NCBI GenBank assembly: GCA_947345935.1
Contig: CAMZZN010000014.1
Location: 1 to 51,918, forward strand
From: an uncultured Ruminococcus sp.
GTDB taxonomy: Bacteria > Bacillota > Clostridia > Oscillospirales > Ruminococcaceae
Direction of reading: 5' to 3'
Length of the DNA: 51,918 bases
Shown here: piece after piece, positions 42,802 through 51,405 of the stretch
How positions within the stretch are numbered: the stretch's first letter is position 1
How the letters are laid out: every line of letters starts with the position of its first letter
Position numbers and translations under genes: made by a program
Notes under the pieces: generated by a model
Told to the model about the DNA's origin: nothing
Seen by the model: the letters and a program-made list of their open reading frames with translations, nothing else
Database searches by the model: none

Positions 42802-45438
42802 TTGCAGGGTGCGGCGGCAAATTTCAGAATGGACGACAATAATTTCATCCCGGAGTTTCCGCAAACGGACAACGCTGAGGAAACGAATCGACCGGAAGAT
42901 CCTCCGGCAAAGAAAGGGAAAAAGAAGAAAAAAAAGCACAGCCTCCCTTTCCGTATCTTCAGAAAGCTGATAGCCGTTATTGCAACAACTCTGCTGTCAC
43001 TGTTTCTGGTAATGATAATCACAGGAACTATAGTTGCAACAGCGCTGACAGTCTATGTGCTTGACTTCATGGACGACAGCAGCAGCATCACATTCCAGGC
43101 GCTTGAATCGGGCAGCGACACTTTTTTCTACGGCACTGAACTTGACGAGAACGGCCAGGAAAAAATTGTGCAGCTGCACAGGGTAAAGTCCACTGTTCAG
43201 CGAATTCCCGTATCTATCGACAAGATCCCACAGCACGTCAGAGACGCCTTTGTCTACACCGAGGACGAACGTTTTTACGTTCACGACGGAGTCGACTATA
43301 AGCGAACATTCTCGGCGTTCCTGAATATGTTCCTACACTTCTACGACACAAATCAGGGAGGATCGACTATTACCCAGCAGCTTATCAAGAATCTTACCGG
43401 CGACGATGAACAATCGCCGCAGCGAAAAATACGTGAGATCTTTGCAGCCATGCAGTTGGAAAAAACTTACTCCAAGGATCAGATCTTAGAGGAATATCTC
43501 AACTATATAAGCTTTGGCGGAGCAGTCAACGGCATTGAACTTGCCTGCATCAACTACTTTGGAAAAACTGTGGATCAGATAAGCATTCCGGAAGCGGCAG
43601 TACTCGCCTCCATACCTAAAGATCCGGAAAAATACGGTCCTATGCAGTATTATCACGAAGATGAGCTTGATCTGAAAAGTCCTCTGATAAGCGACGGACG
43701 TGCCAACAATACTATCCGTCAGAAATACGTTCTGTACAAGCTCTACGAAAACGGCGCTATCACTTACGATGAGTATCAGGAATATCTCAATACTCCTATT
43801 ATCTATACCGACTCGGAAGAATATCTGAAAGCTCATCCGGAGGATGCCGTCGAACAGCTGAAAGAAGAACAGGAAGCCTATTCCTGGGCTCTTGACGCTA
43901 TATACTTTGAAGCAATCGACTTCTTCATGAAAGAAATGAACATCGACTTTGACACGGCTCTCAAGCGCATCAATACCGGAGGCTACAAGATCTACTCATA
44001 CATTGACAATGATATGCAAAAATATGTTGAGGAAAAATTCCTGAACATGGACAATTTCCTGTCATCAGACAGCGTAAGAAAATGGGTTGATCTGAACGGC
44101 GACGGTGAGATTACCGATGATGAATCGCTCCCTCACGTTGCTTTCGTTGCTCTCAACTACGACGGTTCGATCAAGGCTACCGTCGGCAACTGGGGCGAAA
44201 AGAAGCATTCTCTGGTAACCAATTACGCCGTAAGGGATAAGCGTTCTATCGGTTCAACTATCAAGCCTATCTCTACTTACGGTCTGGCTCTCGAAACAGA
44301 CCACATCCACTGGGGATCGGCATATACCGATAAAAAAGTAATGGACGTCAACGGTAAACCTTGGCCTACAAACTACTCCACAGGCGGTGATATCAGCATT
44401 TCAGGTAAAACGGACTTCATCTACTACTTCCTCCAGAAATCATACAATACTGTTCCGGCGCAGCTCTGCCAGGAACTTACCCCTCAGGCTGTATTTAAAT
44501 TCTGTACGGAACAGCTTGGTCTTGACCTCGACCCTATGGACGGCGAAGTTCTTCCTCCGCTGTCAGTCGGATCACTGACATACGGCATAACTTTGCAGGA
44601 TATGGTAAACGCTTACCTCCCATACGGAAACGAGGGAAAATTCTGCGAAGCGCATATCATCACCAAAATCGAGAACAGCAACGGCGACGTGATATATAAA
44701 AACGACGGAAACAAACGTGATGCGGTAAGCGCCCAGACAGCATGGGTCATGAACCGTCTCCTGAAAAACGTAGTAGACAACGGTACAGGTACGGGCGCAA
44801 GACTGAACAACAAGGTCGTATGCGGAAAAACCGGTACAAATGAAAACTGGTGGGATCTCACCTTCGTAGGTCTTACAAGAGATTTTGTAAGCGGAGTTAC
44901 TATAGGATACAAGGAATACAGGGATGATATGCAGCTTCCGAACTATATCCACTCGGCTGAAGTATGGAAGAATATTATCGGCGAATACGCAGATACCCAC
45001 TTTACAAATACCGACGCTGACTTTGAACCTGTACGAGGCGTAATTGAATCTCCATGGTGTACCGTTACCGGAAAGATCGCAGGACAAGGATGTCCCAGAA
45101 GCTCTCAAATGGGATACTGGAAAGAATCAAATGCTCCCTACTGCGACGGCGGTCATTACGTAGCTCCGCAGGAACCCGTATCAACACCCTCTGTCCCTGG
45201 CGATAATAATCAGACAGACGGCGATACCGGAGGCGGAAATACGGGCGGCAGCACCGGTGGCGGCGATACCGGAGGCGGAAACACGGGAGGCGATACCGGC
45301 GGTGGTGATACCGGAGGCGGTAATACCGGCGGTGGTGATACTGGAGGCGGCGATACCGGCGGCGGTGATACCAGCGGCGGAAACACGGGAGGCGATACCG
45401 GCGGTGGAAACACCGGCGGCGACAATCAAACTTGGTAA
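42802..45438 (+). CDS. Class A penicillin-binding protein (transglycosylase/transpeptidase)
   Basis: Up to 878 residues. Order: cytoplasmic tail with a Lys run (37-46), membrane helix (about 57-88), GT51 glycosyltransferase with TEDERF (catalytic Glu near 154) and QGGSTITQQ (185-193), an intervening region, then the transpeptidase with SIGSTIKP (SxxK nucleophile), SYN and KTGTN. The C-terminus is a 75-residue Gly/Asp/Thr/Asn tandem repeat after a small domain. It polymerises and cross-links peptidoglycan at the outer membrane face. An EF-hand loop, DLNGDGEITDDE, occupies residues 430-441. The start is uncertain: TTG at 42802 is 12 bases from AAAGGAG, while ATG at 42829 has no good site but a hairpin lies between. 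Confidence 0.95.
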   Translation: MQGAAANFRMDDNNFIPEFPQTDNAEETNRPEDPPAKKGKKKKKKHSLPFRIFRKLIAVIATTLLSLFLVMIITGTIVATALTVYVLDFMDDSSSITFQALESGSDTFFYGTELDENGQEKIVQLHRVKSTVQRIPVSIDKIPQHVRDAFVYTEDERFYVHDGVDYKRTFSAFLNMFLHFYDTNQGGSTITQQLIKNLTGDDEQSPQRKIREIFAAMQLEKTYSKDQILEEYLNYISFGGAVNGIELACINYFGKTVDQISIPEAAVLASIPKDPEKYGPMQYYHEDELDLKSPLISDGRANNTIRQKYVLYKLYENGAITYDEYQEYLNTPIIYTDSEEYLKAHPEDAVEQLKEEQEAYSWALDAIYFEAIDFFMKEMNIDFDTALKRINTGGYKIYSYIDNDMQKYVEEKFLNMDNFLSSDSVRKWVDLNGDGEITDDESLPHVAFVALNYDGSIKATVGNWGEKKHSLVTNYAVRDKRSIGSTIKPISTYGLALETDHIHWGSAYTDKKVMDVNGKPWPTNYSTGGDISISGKTDFIYYFLQKSYNTVPAQLCQELTPQAVFKFCTEQLGLDLDPMDGEVLPPLSVGSLTYGITLQDMVNAYLPYGNEGKFCEAHIITKIENSNGDVIYKNDGNKRDAVSAQTAWVMNRLLKNVVDNGTGTGARLNNKVVCGKTGTNENWWDLTFVGLTRDFVSGVTIGYKEYRDDMQLPNYIHSAEVWKNIIGEYADTHFTNTDADFEPVRGVIESPWCTVTGKIAGQGCPRSSQMGYWKESNAPYCDGGHYVAPQEPVSTPSVPGDNNQTDGDTGGGNTGGSTGGGDTGGGNTGGDTGGGDTGGGNTGGGDTGGGDTGGGDTSGGNTGGDTGGGNTGGDNQTW
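45220..45429 (+). repeat. Gly-rich tandem repeat encoding the PBP tail
   Basis: Imperfect tandem units of 15 and 24 bases encoding DTGGG and NTGGG/D blocks, about 13 times. The repeat keeps several frames open on both strands, which creates spurious open frames. The unit number is likely to vary between strains by slippage. Confidence 0.9.
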
Positions 45439-45447
45439 GGTGATATT

Positions 45448-46560
45448 TTGGATAAGATAAGACTTTGCTGCCCATGCCATTTTGGTCTGGAAAGCATATT
45501 GAAATATGAAATACAGAAAATCGGCGGCACGGATCTCCGTGTCAGCGACGGAAAAATAAGCTTCAGCGGGGATGAAAATATCCTCGCACGGGCTAACCTC
45601 TGCCTTTCAACGGCAGAAAGAGTGTTTATTGAACTGACCGAATTCCGTGCGTCTTCCTTTGAAGATCTCTTCCAGGGCGTAAGAGCCGCAGAACTGGAAC
45701 GATATATCGGCGAAAAAGACGCCTTTCCCGTAAAGGGATATTCCCTCAATTCCACGCTGCACAGCGTTCCGGACTGTCAGTCGATAGTAAAGAAAGCTGC
45801 GGCTGAACGCCTTAAATCAAAATACGGTATCAGCTGGTTTGAAGAAACGGGAGCCGTGGTGCAGATAAAATTCAGCATTCTAAAAGACGTTGTATCGATT
45901 TACCTTGATACAAGCGGCGTAGGACTGCACAAAAGAGGTTACAGAAAAAATTCAAACGCAGCTCCGATCAAGGAAACCCTTGCTGCCGGAATTGTTGATC
46001 TTGCAAGGGTACGCCCGGATACGATAGTATGCGATCCTTTCTGCGGCAGCGGAACGATCCTTATTGAAGCTGCATTCAAGGCATTGAAAATTGCTCCAGG
46101 TATCAACAGAAGATTCGCAGCCGAAAAATGGAACTGCTTCGATCAGAAAATATGGCGTGAAGAGCGCAGCCGTGCTATCGACAACGTTGACCGTTCTGCA
46201 AAATTCCAGGGATTCGGCGCAGATATAGACGATGCAGCCGTTGCCCTGACTCTCGACAACGCTCACAAAGCGGGAATAAAATCACGGCTTAAGATCGAAC
46301 AGGCAGATATTACAAGTTTCCGTCAGCCGGAAAATTCCGTGGTGATCTGCAATCCACCATACGGCGAACGACTTCTGGAACTCCGGGAAGCTGAGGATAT
46401 CTATCGTAAAATGGGACGTGTTCTCGGCAAGGGCGGAGACAGACAAAGCTATGTGATTTCTCCCCATGAACAATTTGAGCAATTCTTCGGAGCCGACGCA
46501 TCAAAAAGGCGCAAGCTCTACAACGGCATGATAAAATGTCAGCTTTATATGTATTTTTAG
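45448..46560 (+). CDS. THUMP-domain RNA guanine-N2 methyltransferase (RlmL N-part family)
   Basis: 370 residues from a TTG start with AAGGTGAT upstream, 9 bp after the PBP gene. The N-terminal 150 residues form a ferredoxin-like and THUMP RNA-binding part. CDPFCGSGTILIEAA is the SAM-binding motif, GADID follows, and NPPYGERL is the catalytic NPPY motif of N2-guanine methyltransferases acting on 23S rRNA. Proteins of this size correspond to the first methyltransferase half of RlmL/RlmK. Confidence 0.93.
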   Translation: MDKIRLCCPCHFGLESILKYEIQKIGGTDLRVSDGKISFSGDENILARANLCLSTAERVFIELTEFRASSFEDLFQGVRAAELERYIGEKDAFPVKGYSLNSTLHSVPDCQSIVKKAAAERLKSKYGISWFEETGAVVQIKFSILKDVVSIYLDTSGVGLHKRGYRKNSNAAPIKETLAAGIVDLARVRPDTIVCDPFCGSGTILIEAAFKALKIAPGINRRFAAEKWNCFDQKIWREERSRAIDNVDRSAKFQGFGADIDDAAVALTLDNAHKAGIKSRLKIEQADITSFRQPENSVVICNPPYGERLLELREAEDIYRKMGRVLGKGGDRQSYVISPHEQFEQFFGADASKRRKLYNGMIKCQLYMYF

Positions 46561-46569
46561 GAGGAATAA

Positions 46570-47799
46570 ATGGATATTGCATTACTTATTACAGGAATCA
46601 TCCTGATCCTCCTTATGCTGTTTATTCTCGGAACCCTCAGAAAAACCGGAGATAACGATATCAGACCTCAGCTTGAAGCGCTGAAAAAAGATACGGAAAC
46701 ATCCGGCAGGCAGCTACGTGAGGAAGTCTCTGCCAGTATAAACAGCAGCGTTAAAGCAATGGGAGATATGCTTGCTGCGGCGCAGAGAATTTCCGGAAAC
46801 GCCGTCGAAAAGCAGCTTGAAATCCTTGAAAACCGTTTCAGAACGCTTGAAGCAAACAATGAAATGAAGCTCGACGCTATACGTTCTTCCATGACTAAAC
46901 ATCTCGCAGGCATTCAGGAAGAAAATAGCAAGAAGCTGGAAGCTATCCAGGCAACGGTCAATGAAAAGCTCGAAAATAAGATGAACGAATCTTTCCGGCT
47001 CGTAAGCGAACGTCTGGAACAGGTATACAAAGGACTGGGCGAGATGCAGACTATCGCTTCCGGCGTGGGCGATTTGAAAAAAGTTCTTTCTAATGTAAAA
47101 AATCGTGGAATCCTCGGTGAAATACAGCTTGGCGCAATTCTCGGCGAAATACTTGCGCCGGATCAGTACGACCGTGATACGGCTACGATCCCCGGAAGCA
47201 GCAACCGTGTTGAATTCGCAGTAAAGCTTCCCGGAAACTGCGACGGCTGCGTCTATCTCCCGATAGATTCAAAATTTCCGGGCGATACCTTTGAATCGCT
47301 CCAGAACGCATACGAATCCGGCAGCGCAGAAGCTGTTGCCGCAGCGAAAAAGACTTTGCAGACCGTTCTCAAAAAGTGCGCAAAGGATATACGTGACAAG
47401 TACATAGAACCGCCCTATACTACCAATTTCGGAATTATGTTCCTGCCATTTGAGGGATTATATGCCGAGGTGGTCAACAGCGGAATGATCGAGGTATTAC
47501 AGCGTGACTTCAGCGTGAATGTCTGCGGCCCGTCAACTATGGCAGCAATGCTTAATTCTCTGCAAATGGGATTCCAGACGCTGGCAATACAGAAAAAGAG
47601 CAGTCAGGTATGGGAGATACTCGGCGCAGTAAAATCCGAATTCCTCACGTTTTCAAAAGCGCTTGAAGATACGCAGAAGCACATCAAGAAAGCCGAAGAT
47701 GATCTGGAAAAACTGGTAGGAGTACGGACAAGACAGATAAATAGAAAACTTAGCTCTGTTGAAGCAATGAATATACCGCTCGGAAATGATGCTGACTGA
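46570..47799 (+). CDS. rmuC: DNA recombination protein RmuC
   Basis: 409 residues. An N-terminal membrane helix (3-22) is followed by about 130 residues of coiled coil, then the RmuC nuclease-like core with LSNVKNRGILGEIQLGAIL, PIDSKFPGD (PD-x-K-like), PPYTTNFGIMFLPFEGLYAE and a C-terminal coiled coil. RmuC limits inversions at short repeats in E. coli. AGGAGG precedes the ATG, 9 bp after the methyltransferase gene, so it is the last gene of the PBP operon. Confidence 0.95.
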   Translation: MDIALLITGIILILLMLFILGTLRKTGDNDIRPQLEALKKDTETSGRQLREEVSASINSSVKAMGDMLAAAQRISGNAVEKQLEILENRFRTLEANNEMKLDAIRSSMTKHLAGIQEENSKKLEAIQATVNEKLENKMNESFRLVSERLEQVYKGLGEMQTIASGVGDLKKVLSNVKNRGILGEIQLGAILGEILAPDQYDRDTATIPGSSNRVEFAVKLPGNCDGCVYLPIDSKFPGDTFESLQNAYESGSAEAVAAAKKTLQTVLKKCAKDIRDKYIEPPYTTNFGIMFLPFEGLYAEVVNSGMIEVLQRDFSVNVCGPSTMAAMLNSLQMGFQTLAIQKKSSQVWEILGAVKSEFLTFSKALEDTQKHIKKAEDDLEKLVGVRTRQINRKLSSVEAMNIPLGNDAD

Positions 47800-47810
47800 T
47801 ATCAACATAC

Positions 47811-47846
47811 AAAAACCGCCCCGGAAAATCCAGGGCGGTCGTTTTA
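47811..47846. terminator. Bidirectional terminator between rmuC and tRNA-Arg
   Basis: ACCGCCC (47815-47821) pairs with GGGCGGT (47833-47839), with inner GG/CC pairs. GTTTTATT follows on the plus strand, and a five-T run (complement of 47811-47815) follows on the minus strand, so it ends both rmuC and the tRNA. Confidence 0.9.
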
Positions 47847-47849
47847 TTA

Positions 47850-47926
47850 TGGCGTCCCAAAGAGGAGTCGAACCTCCGGCCTGCTGCTTAGGAGGCAGCC
47901 GCTCTATCCTACTGAGCTATTGGGAC
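47850..47926 (-). tRNA. tRNA-Arg (anticodon CCT)
   Basis: 77 bases including an encoded 3' CCA. Acceptor stem GTCCCAA/TTGGGAC, D stem GCTC/GAGC, anticodon stem GCTGC/GCAGC with loop CTCCTAA (47888-47894, complement), T arm with TTCGACT loop. The anticodon CCT reads AGG arginine codons. Its promoter at 47936-47964 and the terminator fit a single-gene unit. Confidence 0.97.
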
Positions 47927-47935
47927 AATGTAATT

Positions 47936-47964
47936 ATTATATCACATCCCTGAGCAAAATGCAA
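47936..47964 (-). promoter_or_regulatory. Promoter of tRNA-Arg
   Basis: Reading leftward, TTGCAT (complement of 47959-47964), 17-base spacer, TATAAT (complement of 47936-47941) with a TGTG extension; the tRNA begins ten bases after the -10 box. It matches the spoVG promoter in 22 of 29 positions. Confidence 0.85.
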
Positions 47965-48063
47965 TATCCTGAAAATATTTTATTATTTTATCTAAATATT
48001 GTCAGAATTAGTGAAAATTAATTCTGTTTTTTTTTAAAACCCCTTTTATTTTCTGAAAAAATG

Positions 48064-48072
48064 TGATATAAT
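48064..48072 (+). promoter_or_regulatory. Extended -10 promoter of the YfhO-family gene
   Basis: TGATATAAT with no good -35 (TTTTAT at 17 bases). Expected transcription start is near 48079, just before the long-stem leader. The stretch 47965-48060 between this and the tRNA promoter is AT-rich, with a run of nine T; I see nothing else in it. Confidence 0.6.
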
Positions 48073-48084
48073 AAGTAAGTAAAT

Positions 48085-48240
48085 AGACCTCCTCGGAAAC
48101 TAAGGTGCAGCCGTATATCTAAAAATTTTGTAATACGATAAGAAAGACTACAAAAGCGGGCTGACGCCCTATGTTGAGGATAACGATGCCATATAGCAAA
48201 ATATTTGACAGACAGTGTGCGTTAGTTTCCGAGGAGATCT
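48085..48240 (+). promoter_or_regulatory. Leader element closed by an 18-bp stem, class unknown
   Basis: Bases 48085-48103 and 48222-48240 are complementary at 18 of 19 positions (core CCTCGGAAACTAA with TTAGTTTCCGAGG). They enclose 118 bases containing smaller hairpins: CGTAT...ATACG (about 48112-48137), GGGC-TGAC-GCCC (48158-48169) and CAAA-ATA-TTTG (48197-48207). The promoter is just upstream, and the YfhO ribosome binding site (GGAGG, 48259-48263) just downstream, so the RNA would begin almost at the stem. It could be a riboswitch-like or protein-binding leader, or a MITE with terminal inverted repeats. I do not recognise a known riboswitch core. Confidence 0.7.
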
Positions 48241-48268
48241 AATATATACATATAACACGGAGGCTGAA

Positions 48269-50773
48269 ATGTCAAAAAAACCTGTGAATTTTTCACGCTG
48301 CACAAAAGAAAAATACCTTGCAGCTTTTCTTCTGGGTGCGCTGTGCCTGCTGCTGCCTTTGCTGCCGATAATGATTTCCAATCACGGATATTTCATTTAC
48401 TGCGGAGATTACAACGCACAGCAGATACCGTTCTATAATATGGCTAACGATACAGTCCGAAGCGGCGGAGCTTTTGGCTGGAACTGGCTTACCGATCTCG
48501 GATCGGATTTTATGACCTCCTACTCGTTCTATCTTTGGGGAAGCCCATTTTTCTGGCTTTCCGCCGCACTTCCAAGAGGACTTGTAACATTTTCCATGCC
48601 GGTTCTCCTGGCAATAAAGCACGGTATGGCGTCTCTGACAGCATATGCGTACATCCGGCGTTTTGTACGCAGCAAGAATGCGGCGCTCATAGGAGGACTT
48701 CTCTACGCCTGCTCCGGATTTCAGTGCTTTAATATTTTCTTTAACCATTTTCAGGACGTTACAGCTTTCTTCCCTCTCATGCTCATTGCAATGGAGGAAA
48801 ATATAAATAACCGCAGGAAAGGCGTTTTTGCGGCAGCCATAGCATTTATGGCTATACTTAATTACTACTTTTTCGCCGGTCAGGCAGTCTTTCTTGTGCT
48901 GTACTATCTGCTGCGCATGGGAGCTTCCGATTTCAGAACTTCTTGGAAAAAATTCTTCGGTCTTGTCTTTGAGGCTGTTATCGGAGTTATGATTGCAGGA
49001 TTTATCCTGATACCATCGGCTCTGGCTATCGTTACAAATCATCGTGTCGATAATTTTGCCTACGGAACCGATATGGTTCTCTACAATGACAATACACTTA
49101 TCCCAAGGATCATCCAGTCGTTCTTCATGCCTCCGGATACGCCTGCAAGTCCAAATCTCTTCGCTTCGGACTACGAAAAATGGGCTTCTATCGGCGGATA
49201 TCTCCCCCTCTTTTCAATGGCGGGCGTCGCAGCTTTCATTCGTGGAAGAAAAAAACACTGGGCTTCAAGGCTCTCTGTCTGCTGCATTATCTGCGCATTT
49301 ATTCCGTTTTTAAACAGTCTTTTCCAGGCTGTGAACTCCTACTACTACGCACGCTGGTTCTATATGCCCGTGCTGATATTCGCAATGATGACTGCCGTAT
49401 CGCTGGACGATGCAGAGTCTGATCTCCGCTTCGGCTGGAAATTCTGCGCCGTCGTCCTGGCAGCTTTTGCTGTGATCGGGCTTCTGCCTACCATTGACGA
49501 AAATGAAAAGCGCCATTTCTTCCGGCTGCCCTCCGACCCTTTGTATTTCTGGATAGTAATAGCCGTAGCCGCCGTTTGTCTTGCCGGATCTGCGGTGATA
49601 TTCAGATTAAGAAAAAAAGGACGCCCTTTCATGAAGCTCGGCGTCTGGATGACCGCCGCAGCCTCTGTACTGTGTATATGTACTTCCGTGTACTACTGCG
49701 CTTCTACGGTAAAATATGCACGACTTTACGTGGATTCCGCCGTGAAAGGCAAAGACGCTGTCTGCGAAAAGGTCAGTGAAGATAATTTCTTCCGCATCGA
49801 CCTTTCAGAGAACTGCGATAACTATTCCATGCTCTGGGGTCTGCCGAATATGAGAGCATTCCAGAGCGTTGTAAATACCTCGATCATGGACTTTTATCAG
49901 GATATAGGTCTGGACAGAAACGTAGCGTCCCGTGCAGATCCGGATCACTACACACTGCGTGGACTTTTTTCCGTAAAATACTATTACAGAGACATCCGAT
50001 ATGCAAAGCCGTTTGACGAGCTTGACGAACTGTCGTCGGAAAGTTCATCAAACAAGAATTCCAGCGAAAAGGATTTCAGTAATTCCGACATAACCAAGCT
50101 TCTCCCCGGTTTTGAGTACAAAGAATCAAACGATCATTTTGAGATCTATGAAAATACGCTCTATATTCCCATGGGTTCAGGCTATGATTCCTATATTTCC
50201 GCAGAGGATGCAGAAAAGCAAAAGAATATCTGCCGTGAAAAATTTCTCATAGACGCTCTTGTACTAAGCGATAAGCAAATCGAAAAATATTCCGATATCC
50301 TTGACAAATATGAACCAGAGCACGAGCTTACAAAAGACGACTACATCCGCATATGCAAGGAAAAACAGGCAAACTCTTCGTCCGGATTCCATTACAGTCA
50401 CCACGGATTCAGTTCCGAAATTACTCTCAATAAGCCGCAGCTTGTATTTTTCAGCGTTCCCTACAGCGACGGATGGACAGCAGAAGTCAACGGAAAAAAA
50501 GCCGATGTTGAGAAAGTTTCATACGGTTTTATGGCTGTCAGGGCTGGTGCCGGAGAAAATGAGATCGTGTTCAGATACAGAACGCCCGGTCTCACCACCG
50601 GAACAATAGCAACTATCGTCGGTATCCTGCTTCTGATCGGCTATCTGATAATTAATCGCATTTTCTTTAAAAACAACAGGGAAAGCGGGCATACGCACTT
50701 CTACGACTATGAATCCTGCACTGCACCGGACGCTTCACAGAAATACTGTGAAAATCTTCTTGGAAAGGATTGA
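48269..50773 (+). CDS. YfhO-family membrane protein
   Basis: 834 residues from the ATG at 48269, GGAGG five bases upstream; the longer frame back to 48215 lies inside the leader. About 12 membrane helices are in the first 510 residues; the outer loop after helix 1 has GDYNAQQIPFY, matching the acidic motif of YfhO/GT-C proteins. The last third is a large extracellular region ending in a beta domain (VPYSDGWTAEVNGKKADV) and a final membrane helix. YfhO proteins in Bacillus and Listeria add sugars to teichoic or lipoteichoic acid; the substrate here is not readable. It is followed by the NUDIX gene 4 bp downstream. Confidence 0.92.
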   Translation: MSKKPVNFSRCTKEKYLAAFLLGALCLLLPLLPIMISNHGYFIYCGDYNAQQIPFYNMANDTVRSGGAFGWNWLTDLGSDFMTSYSFYLWGSPFFWLSAALPRGLVTFSMPVLLAIKHGMASLTAYAYIRRFVRSKNAALIGGLLYACSGFQCFNIFFNHFQDVTAFFPLMLIAMEENINNRRKGVFAAAIAFMAILNYYFFAGQAVFLVLYYLLRMGASDFRTSWKKFFGLVFEAVIGVMIAGFILIPSALAIVTNHRVDNFAYGTDMVLYNDNTLIPRIIQSFFMPPDTPASPNLFASDYEKWASIGGYLPLFSMAGVAAFIRGRKKHWASRLSVCCIICAFIPFLNSLFQAVNSYYYARWFYMPVLIFAMMTAVSLDDAESDLRFGWKFCAVVLAAFAVIGLLPTIDENEKRHFFRLPSDPLYFWIVIAVAAVCLAGSAVIFRLRKKGRPFMKLGVWMTAAASVLCICTSVYYCASTVKYARLYVDSAVKGKDAVCEKVSEDNFFRIDLSENCDNYSMLWGLPNMRAFQSVVNTSIMDFYQDIGLDRNVASRADPDHYTLRGLFSVKYYYRDIRYAKPFDELDELSSESSSNKNSSEKDFSNSDITKLLPGFEYKESNDHFEIYENTLYIPMGSGYDSYISAEDAEKQKNICREKFLIDALVLSDKQIEKYSDILDKYEPEHELTKDDYIRICKEKQANSSSGFHYSHHGFSSEITLNKPQLVFFSVPYSDGWTAEVNGKKADVEKVSYGFMAVRAGAGENEIVFRYRTPGLTTGTIATIVGILLLIGYLIINRIFFKNNRESGHTHFYDYESCTAPDASQKYCENLLGKD

Positions 50774-50777
50774 TATT

Positions 50778-51326
50778 ATGGACAGAAATATGCATCTTGA
50801 AGAAAAGACCATTGAAAGTCATACAATATATGAAGGACCTATATTTAACGTAACTCATGATACTGTAGAGCTTGAAAACGGCAGCCGGGCGATTCGTGAC
50901 GTACTGCTTCATAACGGCGGCGTCTGCGTCGTTCCAGTCACGGACAATAATAAAATATATCTGGTAAAGCAGTTCCGATATCCGTTCCGTAAAGCGACTC
51001 TTGAAGTTCCTGCCGGGAAACTGGAAGCCGGTGAAGATCATTCCAAATGCGGACGGAGAGAACTCCTTGAAGAAACGGGATGCGTATGCAGCGAATATAC
51101 CTATCTCGGAGAAATGTATCCAACCCCTGCATACAACAGCGAGATCACTCATATGTATCTTGCCCGTGGACTGAAATACAGTGAACAGCATCTGGACGAC
51201 GGGGAATTCCTTGATGTTGTGACTGTTCCTTTCGCCGAAGCCGTAAGAATGATAATGGATGGCGAGATAAAAGACGGAAAAACTCAGACGGCTATCCTGA
51301 AAGCAGCACGCATTCTCGGAATATGA
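50778..51326 (+). CDS. NUDIX hydrolase, ADP-ribose pyrophosphatase type
   Basis: 182 residues from the ATG at 50778 with AAAGGAT upstream; the longer frame from 50709 overlaps the YfhO gene. The NUDIX box G-x5-E-x7-REL-x-EE-x-G is intact (GKLEAGE ... RELLEETG). The N-terminal VCVVPVTDNNKIYLVKQFRYPF and TPAYNSEITHMYLARGL after the box are typical of ADP-ribose pyrophosphatases, which cleave ADP-ribose to AMP and ribose-5-phosphate. Probably co-transcribed with the YfhO gene by position only. Confidence 0.94.
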   Translation: MDRNMHLEEKTIESHTIYEGPIFNVTHDTVELENGSRAIRDVLLHNGGVCVVPVTDNNKIYLVKQFRYPFRKATLEVPAGKLEAGEDHSKCGRRELLEETGCVCSEYTYLGEMYPTPAYNSEITHMYLARGLKYSEQHLDDGEFLDVVTVPFAEAVRMIMDGEIKDGKTQTAILKAARILGI

Positions 51327-51340
51327 AAGCAAAAACAAAA

Positions 51341-51375
51341 GCGACCCGCTCCGGAAATACTTCCGGAACGAGCCG
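51341..51375 (-). terminator. Terminator of spoVG
   Basis: TCCGGAA (51350-51356) with TTCCGGA (51361-51367), extended on the minus-strand RNA by G-U pairs to about 14 bp, then CGCTTTTGTTTTTG. The plus strand lacks a T-run, so it mainly ends spoVG but may also slow NUDIX transcription. Confidence 0.75.
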
Positions 51376-51405
51376 TATTCTGAATTCATTCCCCCTTTTC
51401 TGCGA

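Noticed and set aside
45220..45429. Tandem repeats as a possible CRISPR array
   Set aside because: The units are contiguous, in frame with the PBP, and have no unique spacers.
45065..45480. Several overlapping frames on both strands at the end of the PBP gene
   Set aside because: They arise from the Gly-rich tandem repeat, which lacks stops in most frames.
48085..48240. Assignment of the leader to the M-box magnesium riboswitch
   Set aside because: Some short matches (TAAGGTGC, ATGCCATA) recall it, but the rest of the conserved core is missing and the closing stem differs.
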